Both the position numbers and the translations under genes were made by a program. This document shows, one piece after another, positions 37,793 to 46,557 of a DNA stretch of 64,000 nucleotides (positions within the stretch are counted from its first letter, which is position 1; the number at the start of each line of letters is the position of its first letter). The notes beneath the pieces are model-generated. The model did not search any database. It was not told the DNA's origin and worked only from the letters and a program-made list of their open reading frames with translations. The stretch is taken from positions 2,977,501-3,041,500 of the forward strand of contig NZ_CP071057.1 of the NCBI RefSeq assembly GCF_017161425.1, in the 5' to 3' direction. Source of the DNA: Marinicauda algicola (GTDB lineage Bacteria; Pseudomonadota; Alphaproteobacteria; Caulobacterales; Maricaulaceae).

Positions 37793-38799
37793 AGCGTCTC
37801 CAGGAACCCTTCCAGCCTCTGCATGTCCTTCGGCATCTCCGTCTCGAAGCGCAATTCCGCGCCGGTGACCGGGTGGACGAAGCCCAGAACCGCGGCGTGC
37901 AGGGCCTGGCGGCGGAAATCCTTCAGCAGGCGGTCGTCGTCGGTGCGCGCGAGCACCGAGCCGCGCCCGCCCTTGCCGTAGAGGGGGTCTCCGAGCAGGG
38001 GGCAGCCGATATGGGCCATGTGCACGCGGATCTGGTGGGTGCGCCCGGTCTCCAGCGTGCAGCGCACCAGGGCGGCCATGGGCGTGCCGATCGCGGCCTT
38101 CGGCTCCTGGCCGAAGGTCCGCACCGTCTCGTAATGGGTGACGGCGCGCTTGCCGGCCTTGCTGGCGGGGTCGCGCGCGACGGCGATCTTCTTGCGGTCG
38201 GTGTCCGAGCGCACCAGGCGGGTGTCGATCGTGCCGGCGCGCGGCTTCGGCGCCCCGCGCACGAACGCGAGATAGACCCGTTCGATATCGTGCCTTGCGA
38301 ACAGTTGCTGCAGACCCTGGTGGGCGGCATCGGTCTTGGCCGCGACCATGACCCCGGAGGTGTCCTTGTCGAGCCGGTGCACGATGCCCGGCCGCTCCAC
38401 GCCGCCGATACCCGACAGCGAGCCCCGGCAGTGATGCAGCAGGGCATGGACCAGCGTGCCGGTCCAGTTGCCGGCCGCCGGATGCACCGTCATGCCGGCC
38501 GGCTTGTTCACGACGATCAGGTGATCGTCCTCGAACAGGATTTCCAGCGGAATGTCCTCGGGCACCGGCTCGGCCTGTTCCGGCTCGGGAATGGCGAGGC
38601 CGTAGAGCGCGCCGGCCTTCACCTTGGCCGAAGGATCGGTCAGCACCTGCCCGTCCACGGTGAGCCGGCCTTCCTCCACCAGCGCCTTGCAGCGCGTGCG
38701 CGACAGGTCCTCGAAGGCCTGGCTCAGAAAGCGGTCGAGCCGCTCGCCGCCCTGTTCGGGCCCGGCTTCGACAGTGCGGGTCTCGGCGATGGCGGTCAC
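37789..38799 (-). CDS. rluD: RluA/RluD-family 23S rRNA pseudouridine synthase
   Basis: Makes pseudouridines in 23S rRNA (helix 69 in E. coli RluD). The 336-residue protein starts with an S4-like RNA-binding domain (ERLDRFLSQAFEDLSRTRCKALVEEG). The catalytic domain follows, with HRLDKDTSG carrying the nucleophile Asp144, VNKPAGMTVHP and LETGRTHQIRVHMAHIG. The RluD label rather than another RluA paralogue rests on the S4 domain and the usual location near rpoH in alphaproteobacteria. Confidence 0.92.
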   Translation of the reverse strand: MTAIAETRTVEAGPEQGGERLDRFLSQAFEDLSRTRCKALVEEGRLTVDGQVLTDPSAKVKAGALYGLAIPEPEQAEPVPEDIPLEILFEDDHLIVVNKPAGMTVHPAAGNWTGTLVHALLHHCRGSLSGIGGVERPGIVHRLDKDTSGVMVAAKTDAAHQGLQQLFARHDIERVYLAFVRGAPKPRAGTIDTRLVRSDTDRKKIAVARDPASKAGKRAVTHYETVRTFGQEPKAAIGTPMAALVRCTLETGRTHQIRVHMAHIGCPLLGDPLYGKGGRGSVLARTDDDRLLKDFRRQALHAAVLGFVHPVTGAELRFETEMPKDMQRLEGFLETL

Positions 38800-38865
38800 G
38801 GGGTCATCCTTGTCGATCGATAGGTAACGTGCTGTTTTTGCAACGAATCACCAGAATGCTGCAGC

Positions 38866-38905
38866 GCGTCAAAATTCTGTCGCGGCGGCGTGACCCTAGC
38901 GTCAT
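38866..38905 (+). promoter_or_regulatory. Candidate tandem Pho boxes upstream of the TonB receptor and phoD
   Basis: Four 7-bp units start exactly 11 bp apart: GCGTCAA at 38866, CTGTCGC at 38877, GCGTGAC at 38888 and GCGTCAT at 38899. They match the PhoB half-site CTGTCAT in its core and its 11-bp period; the spacer between the first two is AATT. TAACAG at 38916-38921 lies 10 bp beyond the last unit and could be the -10 box. Regulation by phosphate starvation is inferred. Confidence 0.6.
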
Positions 38906-38981
38906 CGCCGAAGCGTAACAGCCCCCTCGACAGCGCCCGCGTCTTTCGCGCTCGGGCCCTTTTACCGCGAGGGGGAATACA

Positions 38982-41372
38982 ATGTCGCTCAAAACCCGTC
39001 TTATGACCGCCGCCGCGCTCGGCGCCGCGGCCTTCGCCGCTCCGGCCGCCGCGCAGGAGGCCGAACGCGACGCCGCCGTCGCCGTCGCGGTCACCGACGT
39101 CATCACCGTGACCGCCCAGAAGCGGGAGCAATCCCTCGCCGAGGTGCCGATCGCGCTCACCGCGCTCGGCGAGGAGCAGCTCGAGGCGCTCGGCATCGGC
39201 CAGTTCGACGAGCTGTCCGACTTCGTGCCGGGCCTGGAAATCCAGGAGCAGAGCCCGAACAATCCCGGCTTCGTGATCCGCGGCATCACCTCCGACAGCG
39301 GCGGGGCGACGGACGAGGCGCGCGTGGCGGTGTTCCAGGACGGGGTTCCGATCACCAAGTCGCGCGGCTCGTATGTCGAGCTGTTCGACATGGAGCGCAT
39401 CGAGGTCGCGAAGGGCCCGCAGCCGACCCTGTTCGGGCGCGGCGCGCTGATCGGCGGCATCAACCTGATCCAGAACAAGCCCGACCTCGACGCCTTCGCC
39501 GCCGAGGCCTGGGCGGGGATCGGCACCTATGACCGCACCGAGTTCGGCGCCATGGTCAACATGCCTGTCAGCGACACCCTCGCCTTGCGCTTCGCAATGA
39601 TCGACAAGGCGCGCGAGGGTTATGTCGAGAACGCGCTCGGCGGGGAGGACTTCAACTCGGTCGACCTGTCGGCCTACCGCCTGTCGGCGCGCTTCGAGCC
39701 GACCGCGGAGTTCTCGCTCGACATCATCGCGAACTACCAGGAAGACACGCCTTCGGGCACCTCCTTCAAGTCGGGCACGATCGCGCCGGTGCCGGGCGGC
39801 TCGCTCGATCCGTGGGAGCCGGCCGCGCTCAACACGTTCGGCGGCTTCGAGGGCGGGCGCGATCTCGGGCTGGAGCGTGAGGTCTACGGCATCTCGGTCC
39901 TGGCCGACTACGCCTTCAGCGACGCGCTCACCCTGACCTCCATCACCGGCTGGCGCGGCTTCGAATCGCTCGAGATCTTCGATCCGGACGGTTTCGCGGC
40001 CGAGCTGCTCGTCGTCGGCGAGGATGCGGTCGGCCAGCAGTGGAGCCAGGAGCTGCGCCTGAATTTCGACAATGGCGGGCGCGTGACCGGTTTCGTCGGC
40101 GGCTCGGTCTTCATCGAGGACGCCAAGCAGCGCATCCCGCTCGCCACCAACGAGGCGGTCGCCCAGGCCTTCCTGGCACCGGTCATCGCGGGCGGTGCGG
40201 GCTTCACCGTGGCCCAGATCGAGGGCCTGCTCGCCATGATGAGCGTGCCCAATGCGGGCGGCTTCGACGATCCCTTCAACCCGCTGACGATCTCGGTGCC
40301 GGCCTTCTTCGGCGGCCAGATCGTTGCGCTGCGCGACTTCTATCTCGAAGAGACGGCCAATTTCGGCGAGACGACGGCCTATGACCTGTTCGGCGACGTC
40401 ACCGTCGCGGTGAGCGACCGGCTCGACCTGACCGCCGGCCTGCGCTGGACGAAGGAAGAGAAGGAGGCTTCGGTCTATGGCTGGAACGCCTTCGGTGCGA
40501 ACCGCATCACCTTTGCGCCCCCCCTGTTCCTGCCGGCGACGCCGAACGGCACGCTGCTGACCTCCGGTACGCGCGAGTTCGACGATTTCACCTGGCGCCT
40601 GGCCGCCAATTACGACGTTTCCGAACAGGTCAATCTGTGGGCCAGCTACGCTCGCGGCCGGCGCCCCGACGTGATCAGCTTCGACACCAGCGAGCCCGAT
40701 CCCTTCGTCACCGTCCCGGCCGAGATCGTCGACAGCTACGAGGTCGGCGGCTTCTGGACGCTGGACAGCACGACCCTTCAGGCATCGGCCTTCTATTCGG
40801 AATACGAGAACTTCCAGACCTCGCGCTTCGAGCCCAACCAGGCCACCTTCATTACCGACAATGCCGGTCTGGCCACGCAATACGGGGTCGAGGCCCAGCT
40901 CAACCACGCCTTCACCGACACGGTGTCGCTGTTCGCGAGCTATGCCTGGAACCATGCCGAGTTCGACGAGACCGACGATCAGGGCAATGTCCAGGAATTC
41001 GCCGGCAATGCCTTCCGCCTGTCGCCGGAGCATGCCTTCGCCCTGGGCCTGCAGGCCGAGTTCGACCTGGCCGCAGGCGGCACGCTCGCCTTCCTGCCGA
41101 CCTTCTCCTGGCAATCGGAAGTCTTCTTCGACAACGACAACGACCTCACCGACGCGGTGCAGGACGAGGTGCAGGGCGATTACGGCATCGTCGACTTCAA
41201 GGTCCGCTACGAGACCGGCGAAGGCGGCATCTGGGCCGAAGCCTATGTCGAGAACCTGCTCGACGAGGACTACATCATCGATGCGGGCAATACCGGCGAC
41301 AGCTTCGGCATCCCGACCTTCATCGCGGGTGCGCCGCGCATGAGCGGGATCCGCATCGGCGGCCGCTTCTAG
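38982..41372 (+). CDS. TonB-dependent outer-membrane receptor
   Basis: A 796-residue receptor: signal peptide cut after AAAQ (about residue 24), then a TonB-box-like DVITVTAQKREQSLAEVPI segment leading into the plug domain (GFVIRGITSDSGG, VEVAKGPQPTLFGRGALIGGINLI without the first V), followed by a 22-strand-type barrel ending in Phe (IRIGGRF). It imports a ligand with TonB/ExbBD energy. The Pho-box-like array upstream and phoD downstream suggest a phosphorylated organic compound as ligand rather than iron. GAGGGGGA precedes the ATG. Confidence 0.93.
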   Translation: MSLKTRLMTAAALGAAAFAAPAAAQEAERDAAVAVAVTDVITVTAQKREQSLAEVPIALTALGEEQLEALGIGQFDELSDFVPGLEIQEQSPNNPGFVIRGITSDSGGATDEARVAVFQDGVPITKSRGSYVELFDMERIEVAKGPQPTLFGRGALIGGINLIQNKPDLDAFAAEAWAGIGTYDRTEFGAMVNMPVSDTLALRFAMIDKAREGYVENALGGEDFNSVDLSAYRLSARFEPTAEFSLDIIANYQEDTPSGTSFKSGTIAPVPGGSLDPWEPAALNTFGGFEGGRDLGLEREVYGISVLADYAFSDALTLTSITGWRGFESLEIFDPDGFAAELLVVGEDAVGQQWSQELRLNFDNGGRVTGFVGGSVFIEDAKQRIPLATNEAVAQAFLAPVIAGGAGFTVAQIEGLLAMMSVPNAGGFDDPFNPLTISVPAFFGGQIVALRDFYLEETANFGETTAYDLFGDVTVAVSDRLDLTAGLRWTKEEKEASVYGWNAFGANRITFAPPLFLPATPNGTLLTSGTREFDDFTWRLAANYDVSEQVNLWASYARGRRPDVISFDTSEPDPFVTVPAEIVDSYEVGGFWTLDSTTLQASAFYSEYENFQTSRFEPNQATFITDNAGLATQYGVEAQLNHAFTDTVSLFASYAWNHAEFDETDDQGNVQEFAGNAFRLSPEHAFALGLQAEFDLAAGGTLAFLPTFSWQSEVFFDNDNDLTDAVQDEVQGDYGIVDFKVRYETGEGGIWAEAYVENLLDEDYIIDAGNTGDSFGIPTFIAGAPRMSGIRIGGRF

Positions 41373-41401
41373 AATCGCTTGCGCCGAGGGGGCGCCGCGC
41401 A

Positions 41402-41439
41402 CGGGCCGGAGCGGGGTTGAGGGGCCCTGTTCCGGCCCG
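41402..41439 (+). terminator. Hairpin between the TonB receptor gene and phoD
   Basis: A perfect 9-bp inverted repeat (41402-41410 with 41431-41439), a 20-nt loop, followed by GCTTGTTT. It could be a partial terminator or processing site that lowers phoD expression relative to the receptor. Confidence 0.4.
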
Positions 41440-41510
41440 GCTTGTTTCATGCCTTGCGTGCCGCCGGTCGGCGGGGAAGACTGGCGCGGGGTTCAGGCAG
41501 GGAGACGGGG

Positions 41511-43226
41511 ATGAGTTTCGATTCACTGACGCGGCGCGGCGCGCTGATGGGGGCGGGCGGGCTCGCGCTCGCGAGCTGCACGAAGGCAGAGGTGCGTCAC
41601 GAGCCGCTGCCCGTGCCGCCCGGTCCGTTCAAGCACGGCGTGGCCTCCGGCGATCCCGACCAGACGAGCCTGGTAGTCTGGACCGCGGTGACCGAGCCGA
41701 TCGAGGGCGAGCCGGTCACGCTGGAAATGGCCGGCGACGCCGCATTCTCGACGATCGTCCACAGCGAGGCGCTCAGCCCCGCCGGACCTGCCGCCGACAG
41801 CCCGGCCACGGGCCGTGCCGTGCCCTACAAGGCGCTGGTGACCGGGCTTCAGGCGGGCACGGCCTATCATTACCGCTTCCGCCATGCCGGGGAGGTCTCC
41901 CCGGCCGGGACGACGCGCACGCTGCCGGAGGGGCCGGTGGAGCGGTTCAACATCGCGGCGTTCTCCTGCTCGAACTATCCGGCGGGCTTCTTCAACGCCT
42001 ACCGCGCGGCGGCCGACCGGGACGATGTCGATCTCGTCGTCCATCTCGGCGACTATATCTACGAATACGCCATGGGCGGGTACGGCACCGACCGGGCCGA
42101 GCGCCTGTCGCGCCTGCCCGACCCGATGCACGAGATCGTCACGGTGGAGGACTATGCGCGCCGTCACGCGCTCTACTGCCTGGACCCCGATCTTCAGGCC
42201 CTGAAGGCGAAGGCGCCCTGGATCGCGGTCTGGGACGATCACGAGACGGCCAATGACGCCCACCGCACCGGCGCGGAGAACCACGATTTCGGCGAGGGCA
42301 ACTGGACCGACCGGCGCGATGCGGCGCTGGAGGCCTACTATGCCTGGCTGCCCGCGCGCCGGCCCGAACCCGCCGAGGCGCGCTACGGCGCGGTGAGGAT
42401 CGGCGATCTCGCCACGTTGCTGCTGGTGGAGACCCGGCTTCTGGCGCGCACCGAGAGCCTCGACTGGTCGAGCTTCCCGGTCGCGCCGGGCGCCGATCCG
42501 GACGACCCGGCCATCGCCCGCGCCGTCGAACGCTGGCTCGCCGAGACGGTGGGCGACGAGCGCCGCGAGCTGCTCGGAGCGGCCCAGCTTTCCTTCGTCG
42601 GCGACATGCTGGCGCGCTCGCGCGCGGCCGGCCAGCCCTGGCGGGTCTTCGTCAACCAGGTGCTGATGGGCCGCAAGACCATGCCGGACTACACCACGCA
42701 GACCCCGCTCTGGCTGCGCCTCGCCCTGCGCTTCAAGGGCGGGCAGGTCTGGGAGACCGCGCAGCGTTCGCGCTTCGGTGTGCCGATGACGCTGGACGAC
42801 TGGGACGGCTTCCCGGCCGAGCGCGAGCGGCTCTACGAGGCGGCCAAGCGCGCCGATGCCGACTTCCTGGTGCTAACCGGGGACAGCCATAATTTCTGGT
42901 GCAACGACCTGCACGACGCGTCGGGAGAGCGGCGCGGGACGGAGTTCGGGGTGACCTCGGTGACGAGCCCGTCCGAGTTCGAGTACGTCAACGCGCCCGG
43001 CGTCGATTTCGGCCAGATGACTGTGGATGCGAACCCGGAAGTCCTGCGCCACGAGGTCTACAAGAAGGGCTATGTCCACCTGACCCTGACCCGGGAGGCC
43101 GCCGAGGCGGAGTTCGTGGCGGTGTCGACGATAGAGAGCCGCGAGTTCACGACCTCGACCGACAGCCGCTGGCGGGTCGCGGCGAGCACGGGCGGGCCGG
43201 CGAACCCGGTCGAGCGCCTCGCCTGA
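41511..43226 (+). CDS. phoD: PhoD-like alkaline phosphatase/phosphodiesterase, Tat lipoprotein
   Basis: A 571-residue secreted metallophosphatase. The N-terminus has a twin-arginine motif (TRRGAL, Arg8-Arg9) and a lipobox ending ASC (Cys23), so it is probably exported folded and lipid-anchored. The PhoD N-domain (HGVASGDPDQTSLVVWTAV) precedes the metal centre: FSCSNYPAGFFNAY, HLGDYIYEY, WDDHETANDAH and LTGDSHNFW. Family members use Fe3+ and Ca2+ to release phosphate from mono- and diesters. It is paired with the upstream TonB receptor under a Pho-box-like promoter. Confidence 0.93.
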   Translation: MSFDSLTRRGALMGAGGLALASCTKAEVRHEPLPVPPGPFKHGVASGDPDQTSLVVWTAVTEPIEGEPVTLEMAGDAAFSTIVHSEALSPAGPAADSPATGRAVPYKALVTGLQAGTAYHYRFRHAGEVSPAGTTRTLPEGPVERFNIAAFSCSNYPAGFFNAYRAAADRDDVDLVVHLGDYIYEYAMGGYGTDRAERLSRLPDPMHEIVTVEDYARRHALYCLDPDLQALKAKAPWIAVWDDHETANDAHRTGAENHDFGEGNWTDRRDAALEAYYAWLPARRPEPAEARYGAVRIGDLATLLLVETRLLARTESLDWSSFPVAPGADPDDPAIARAVERWLAETVGDERRELLGAAQLSFVGDMLARSRAAGQPWRVFVNQVLMGRKTMPDYTTQTPLWLRLALRFKGGQVWETAQRSRFGVPMTLDDWDGFPAERERLYEAAKRADADFLVLTGDSHNFWCNDLHDASGERRGTEFGVTSVTSPSEFEYVNAPGVDFGQMTVDANPEVLRHEVYKKGYVHLTLTREAAEAEFVAVSTIESREFTTSTDSRWRVAASTGGPANPVERLA

Positions 43227-43230
43227 CACG

Positions 43231-43259
43231 AAAACGGGCGGCCCCCCAGGGGCCGCCCG
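43231..43259 (-). terminator. Intrinsic terminator of the DUF4168 gene
   Basis: A perfect 11-bp GC stem (43235-43245 with 43249-43259) and a 3-nt loop, followed leftward by TTTT (A at 43231-43234). It lies between convergent phoD and the DUF4168 gene and may stop both. Confidence 0.82.
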
Positions 43260-43286
43260 CTTCATTGCGTCGTGCACTCTTAGGGC

Positions 43287-43700
43287 TTACTCGCCCTGGA
43301 CGCGCGTCTCGGCCTCGGCCTGAAGGCGCTGGGCGACCTGCGGGTCGCTCTGCGCCGCCACGGCGATGCGCTGGTATTCCAGCGGGGTCAGGCCCGCCTC
43401 TTCCACCGCGATGACGAGTTCGCCCTGGGCTTCCTGCTGCAGGGTGGCGGCCTCTTCCTGGCTGCCGGCGGCCTGGAGCCGGGGCTGGTATTCCTGGATG
43501 ACGGCCTGGATCGAGGTCGCGGCGTCGATGAAGGCCTCGACCTGGGCGTCGCTCATCTCGGCATTGCTCATCGGCTCGACCTGGGGCTGGGTCTGCGCTT
43601 GCGCATCGCCCTGTTGGGCCTCGGCGATGCCCGGCAGGCCGAAGCTCAGGGCAAGGCCGGCAGCGGCCAGCGCCGCGGCGAGCGTACGGGAAATCTTCAT
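43287..43700 (-). CDS. DUF4168-type secreted protein
   Basis: A 137-residue exported protein with a signal peptide cut after AEA (about residue 28) and a Gln-rich stretch, then a helical DUF4168-like domain: MSDAQVEAFIDAATSIQAVIQEY and GLTPLEYQRIAVAAQSDPQVAQRLQ. The family is widespread in the periplasm of proteobacteria with no assigned function. The start ATG at 43700 is fixed by the signal peptide. A clear terminator follows. Confidence 0.82.
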   Translation of the reverse strand: MKISRTLAAALAAAGLALSFGLPGIAEAQQGDAQAQTQPQVEPMSNAEMSDAQVEAFIDAATSIQAVIQEYQPRLQAAGSQEEAATLQQEAQGELVIAVEEAGLTPLEYQRIAVAAQSDPQVAQRLQAEAETRVQGE

Positions 43701-43810
43701 GGGAAAAACTCTCTGGTCTGCGGTCTGTCGTATCGGCGTTCCGGGCCCATGTAACAACGCCCATCCGCGATTTCGACCCGTCAGCTGCGATCGCCACGGA
43801 ATGGTCATGA

Positions 43811-43842
43811 AGATCCCTCCGGCGCGGGCGCCGGAGGGATCT
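43811..43842 (-). terminator. Strong hairpin after folE
   Basis: A perfect 14-bp stem (43811-43824 with 43829-43842) with a 4-nt loop lies 26 bp past the folE stop. No T-run follows on the folE strand, so it is terminator-like by position and strength only. Confidence 0.55.
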
Positions 43843-43867
43843 TGCGGCCTCGCGAGGGCGGTGGGAC

Positions 43868-44497
43868 CTACCGGTAGTTCTTCTCGCACAGGCGCATGAA
43901 GCGCTCGCGCAGTTCCGGGTTGGCCTTGAACTCGCCGGTGAAGGTGGTGGTGATGGTCGACACGTTGGGGTGATGGACGCCGCGCGTCGTCATGCACTGG
44001 TGCTTGGCATCGACGAAGACGGCGACGCCGCGAGGCTTCATGGCCTCCTCGATCGCATCGGCGATCTGGGCGGTCATCGTCTCCTGCGTCTGCAGGCGCT
44101 TGGAGAAGATCTCGACGACCTTGGCGATCTTGGAGATGCCCACCACGGCCCGGTCGGGCAGGTAGGCCACGCACGCCGTCCCCAGGATCGGCGCCATGTG
44201 GTGCTCGCAATGGCTCTCGACGTCCATGTTGGTCAGCATGACCATGTCGTCATAGCCCTGCACGTCCTCGAACACCTTGCCGAGTTCGGCGCCGGCGTCC
44301 TTGGAATAGCCGGCGAACCATTCCTCATAGGCCTTCACCACGCGCTTGGGCGTGTCGATCAGGCCTTCGCGCCTGGGATCGTCGCCGGCCCAGCGCAACA
44401 GGGTGCGAACGGCTTCCTCGGCCTCCTGGCGGGAGGGACGGGCGATGGTCGACGCGGTCGCGGCGTCGAGGGTCTTCTTGTCGGTAAGGGCGTCCAT
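43868..44497 (-). CDS. folE: GTP cyclohydrolase I
   Basis: Converts GTP to 7,8-dihydroneopterin triphosphate for folate. The 209-residue enzyme has the zinc and catalytic segment MDVESHCEHHMAP (Cys97, His99, His100), LPDRAVVGISKIAKVVEIFSKR with a break-free signature, RLQTQETMTAQIA, and the second zinc cysteine in KHQCMTTRGV. ATG 44497 is used; GTG 44503 is an in-frame alternative with better spacing (5 nt) from AAGGA. It is divergent from cysS. Confidence 0.97.
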   Translation of the reverse strand: MDALTDKKTLDAATASTIARPSRQEAEEAVRTLLRWAGDDPRREGLIDTPKRVVKAYEEWFAGYSKDAGAELGKVFEDVQGYDDMVMLTNMDVESHCEHHMAPILGTACVAYLPDRAVVGISKIAKVVEIFSKRLQTQETMTAQIADAIEEAMKPRGVAVFVDAKHQCMTTRGVHHPNVSTITTTFTGEFKANPELRERFMRLCEKNYR

Positions 44498-44772
44498 ACT
44501 CACGCGGATCCTTTCGTTGTCGGGTCCCGACTGCGCACATCTTACGCAGCCGTTGTAGTTCCGGTTTCCGGATCCAGCACAGGCGGGGTGGTTTTCAGGC
44601 CAGCCTGCTTTTGCGCCGGGTCGTTGTGTGGCCGGTATCAGTTCCGGCCGAAAGCTATGTTGCACCCGCGGCGTTTCCACTGCAAACCACGGGAAGTTTT
44701 TTACAGGGCGCGCTGTCTAGCCGGTTTCAACCCGGTTCGCCAAGCGTTATTCGCCCCGTTGACCCCAATGTG

Positions 44773-46515
44773 ATGGCTCGGCCGATGGTTCTCAAGCTCC
44801 ACGACACCGCCTCGCGCAAGAAGCGCGTCTTCGTTCCGCAGGATGAGACCCGCGTGACGATGTATGTCTGCGGACCGACGGTGTACGCCCCTGCTCACGT
44901 CGGCAATTTCCGGCCCGAGGTCGTGTTCGACGTGCTGTTCCGCGTGCTGCGCCACGCCTATGGCGCAGACCGGGTCGTGTTCGCGCGCAACTTCACCGAC
45001 GTCGACGACAAGATCAACGCGGCGGCGGCTCGCGAAGACGTTGAAATATCTGTGATTTCAGAGCGCTATGCTCGGATCTATCACGAGGATGCACGGGCCC
45101 TGAACATCCTGCCGAAGACGTTCGAGCCCAAGGCCACGGGCCATATGGACGACATCATCGCCTTCATCGACCAGCTGATCGCTTCCGGTCACGCCTATGC
45201 GGCGGAAGGTCACGTGCTCTTCTCGGTGGCGTCCTTCCAGGGCTACGGGTCGTTCTCGCGCCGCTCGCTGGAGGACATGATCGCGGGGGCGCGCGTCGAG
45301 GTGGCGCCCTACAAGACCGATCCGGCCGATTTCGTGCTCTGGAAGCCGGCCAAGCCCGGCGAGCCCGCCTGGGAAAGCCCCTGGGGCCCGGGCCGGCCGG
45401 GCTGGCACATCGAGTGCTCGGCGATGATCGAACGCCAGCTCGGCGAGACCATCGACATCCATGGCGGGGGGATCGATCTCGTCTTTCCCCACCACGAGAA
45501 CGAGATCGCACAGTCCGTGTGCGCGCACGGCGGAAAGCCACTTGCCAATTACTGGCTCCACAACGGCTTTCTCTCGATGAATGCGGAGAAGATGTCCAAG
45601 TCGGAGGGCAATATCGTCACCGTCCACGAGATGCTGGCGCGCGGCTTTCCAGGCGAGGTGATCCGCTATGCGCTGCTGACCGGCCATTACCGCGCCCCGC
45701 TCGACTGGAGCGAGGCGCTGATGGAGCGCGCGCGCAAGTCGCTCGACCGGCTCTACGGCGTGCTGCGCAGGCTGAAGCCGATCGAGCCCGCCAAGGTGGC
45801 GGCGCCCGATGCGGTCCTCGCCGCCCTGGAGGACGATCTCAACACGCCCAGGGCGCTCGCCGCCCTGTTCGAGATCGCCGGTCGGGCCAACAAGGCCGAG
45901 GACGAGGCCGAAAGGGCGAAAGCCAAGGGCGAGCTCCTGGCGGCCGGCGCGCTGCTGGGGCTGCTCTCGAACGATCCGGATACCTGGTTCGGGCTCGAAA
46001 GCATTTCCGAGGCCGAGCGCGCCGCGATCGACCGGCTCGTCGCGGAGCGCGCGGAGGCCCGGAAGGCGAAGGATTTCGCCCGCGCCGACGCGATCCGCGA
46101 CCAGCTGGACCAGCGCGGCATCGTGGTGGAGGACAGCCCGGAGGGCAGCGTGTGGCGGATGGGGTCTGGTGCCACAGAAACACGATATCTACGCGCAGCA
46201 ATTGAACATCTAAGTAAATATGGCTTTCAGGAAGGCTCGGCGCAGCGAGCCCCTCGTCATGCCGAGGCGGTTTTGAGGCGCAATGAGAAAAACTATTTCC
46301 TTGTCAGTGCCCTCGGGGGGCGAGGAGACTCGAGTGTTCTCGTCGAGGAGCCCTTATGGAAGCTTCGCCAAGAGGTGGAATTGGAGAACGGCTCTGTAAT
46401 TCTAGTTGTTTCTAAGGAGCTACTTCAGACGCTCCAGGCAAGAGTCGAAAATAGCCTCCTTTTCGGATACTTGACGGTCGATCAAAGAGGGTCTTGGGAG
46501 TTGGTTCGCGAGTAA
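44773..46515 (+). CDS. cysS: Cysteinyl-tRNA synthetase with extra C-terminal domain
   Basis: Charges tRNA-Cys. Residues 1 to about 462 are an ordinary CysRS: MYVCGPTVYAPAHVGN (zinc Cys33 and the HIGH-equivalent HVGN), FARNFTDVDDKI, GWHIECSAM, FPHHENEIAQS and AEKMSKSEGN. It reaches the usual end at EDSPEGSVWRM. Instead of stopping, the frame runs on for about 118 more residues with lower GC, containing YFLVSALGGRGDSS and SVILVVSKELLQTLQARVENS. No family is recognised for this extension. ATG 44773 is chosen from alignment with CysRS N-termini; the long upstream frame is rejected. Confidence 0.95.
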   Translation: MARPMVLKLHDTASRKKRVFVPQDETRVTMYVCGPTVYAPAHVGNFRPEVVFDVLFRVLRHAYGADRVVFARNFTDVDDKINAAAAREDVEISVISERYARIYHEDARALNILPKTFEPKATGHMDDIIAFIDQLIASGHAYAAEGHVLFSVASFQGYGSFSRRSLEDMIAGARVEVAPYKTDPADFVLWKPAKPGEPAWESPWGPGRPGWHIECSAMIERQLGETIDIHGGGIDLVFPHHENEIAQSVCAHGGKPLANYWLHNGFLSMNAEKMSKSEGNIVTVHEMLARGFPGEVIRYALLTGHYRAPLDWSEALMERARKSLDRLYGVLRRLKPIEPAKVAAPDAVLAALEDDLNTPRALAALFEIAGRANKAEDEAERAKAKGELLAAGALLGLLSNDPDTWFGLESISEAERAAIDRLVAERAEARKAKDFARADAIRDQLDQRGIVVEDSPEGSVWRMGSGATETRYLRAAIEHLSKYGFQEGSAQRAPRHAEAVLRRNEKNYFLVSALGGRGDSSVLVEEPLWKLRQEVELENGSVILVVSKELLQTLQARVENSLLFGYLTVDQRGSWELVRE

Positions 46516-46557
46516 CCGCTACTTGAAACGGCGGCCCGCAGACCGGACATAAGCGCC

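Noticed and set aside
44611-44772. Long N-terminal extension of cysS
   Set aside because: CysRS proteins start right before VLKLHDT. The upstream part is not conserved-looking and overlaps the folE divergent control region.
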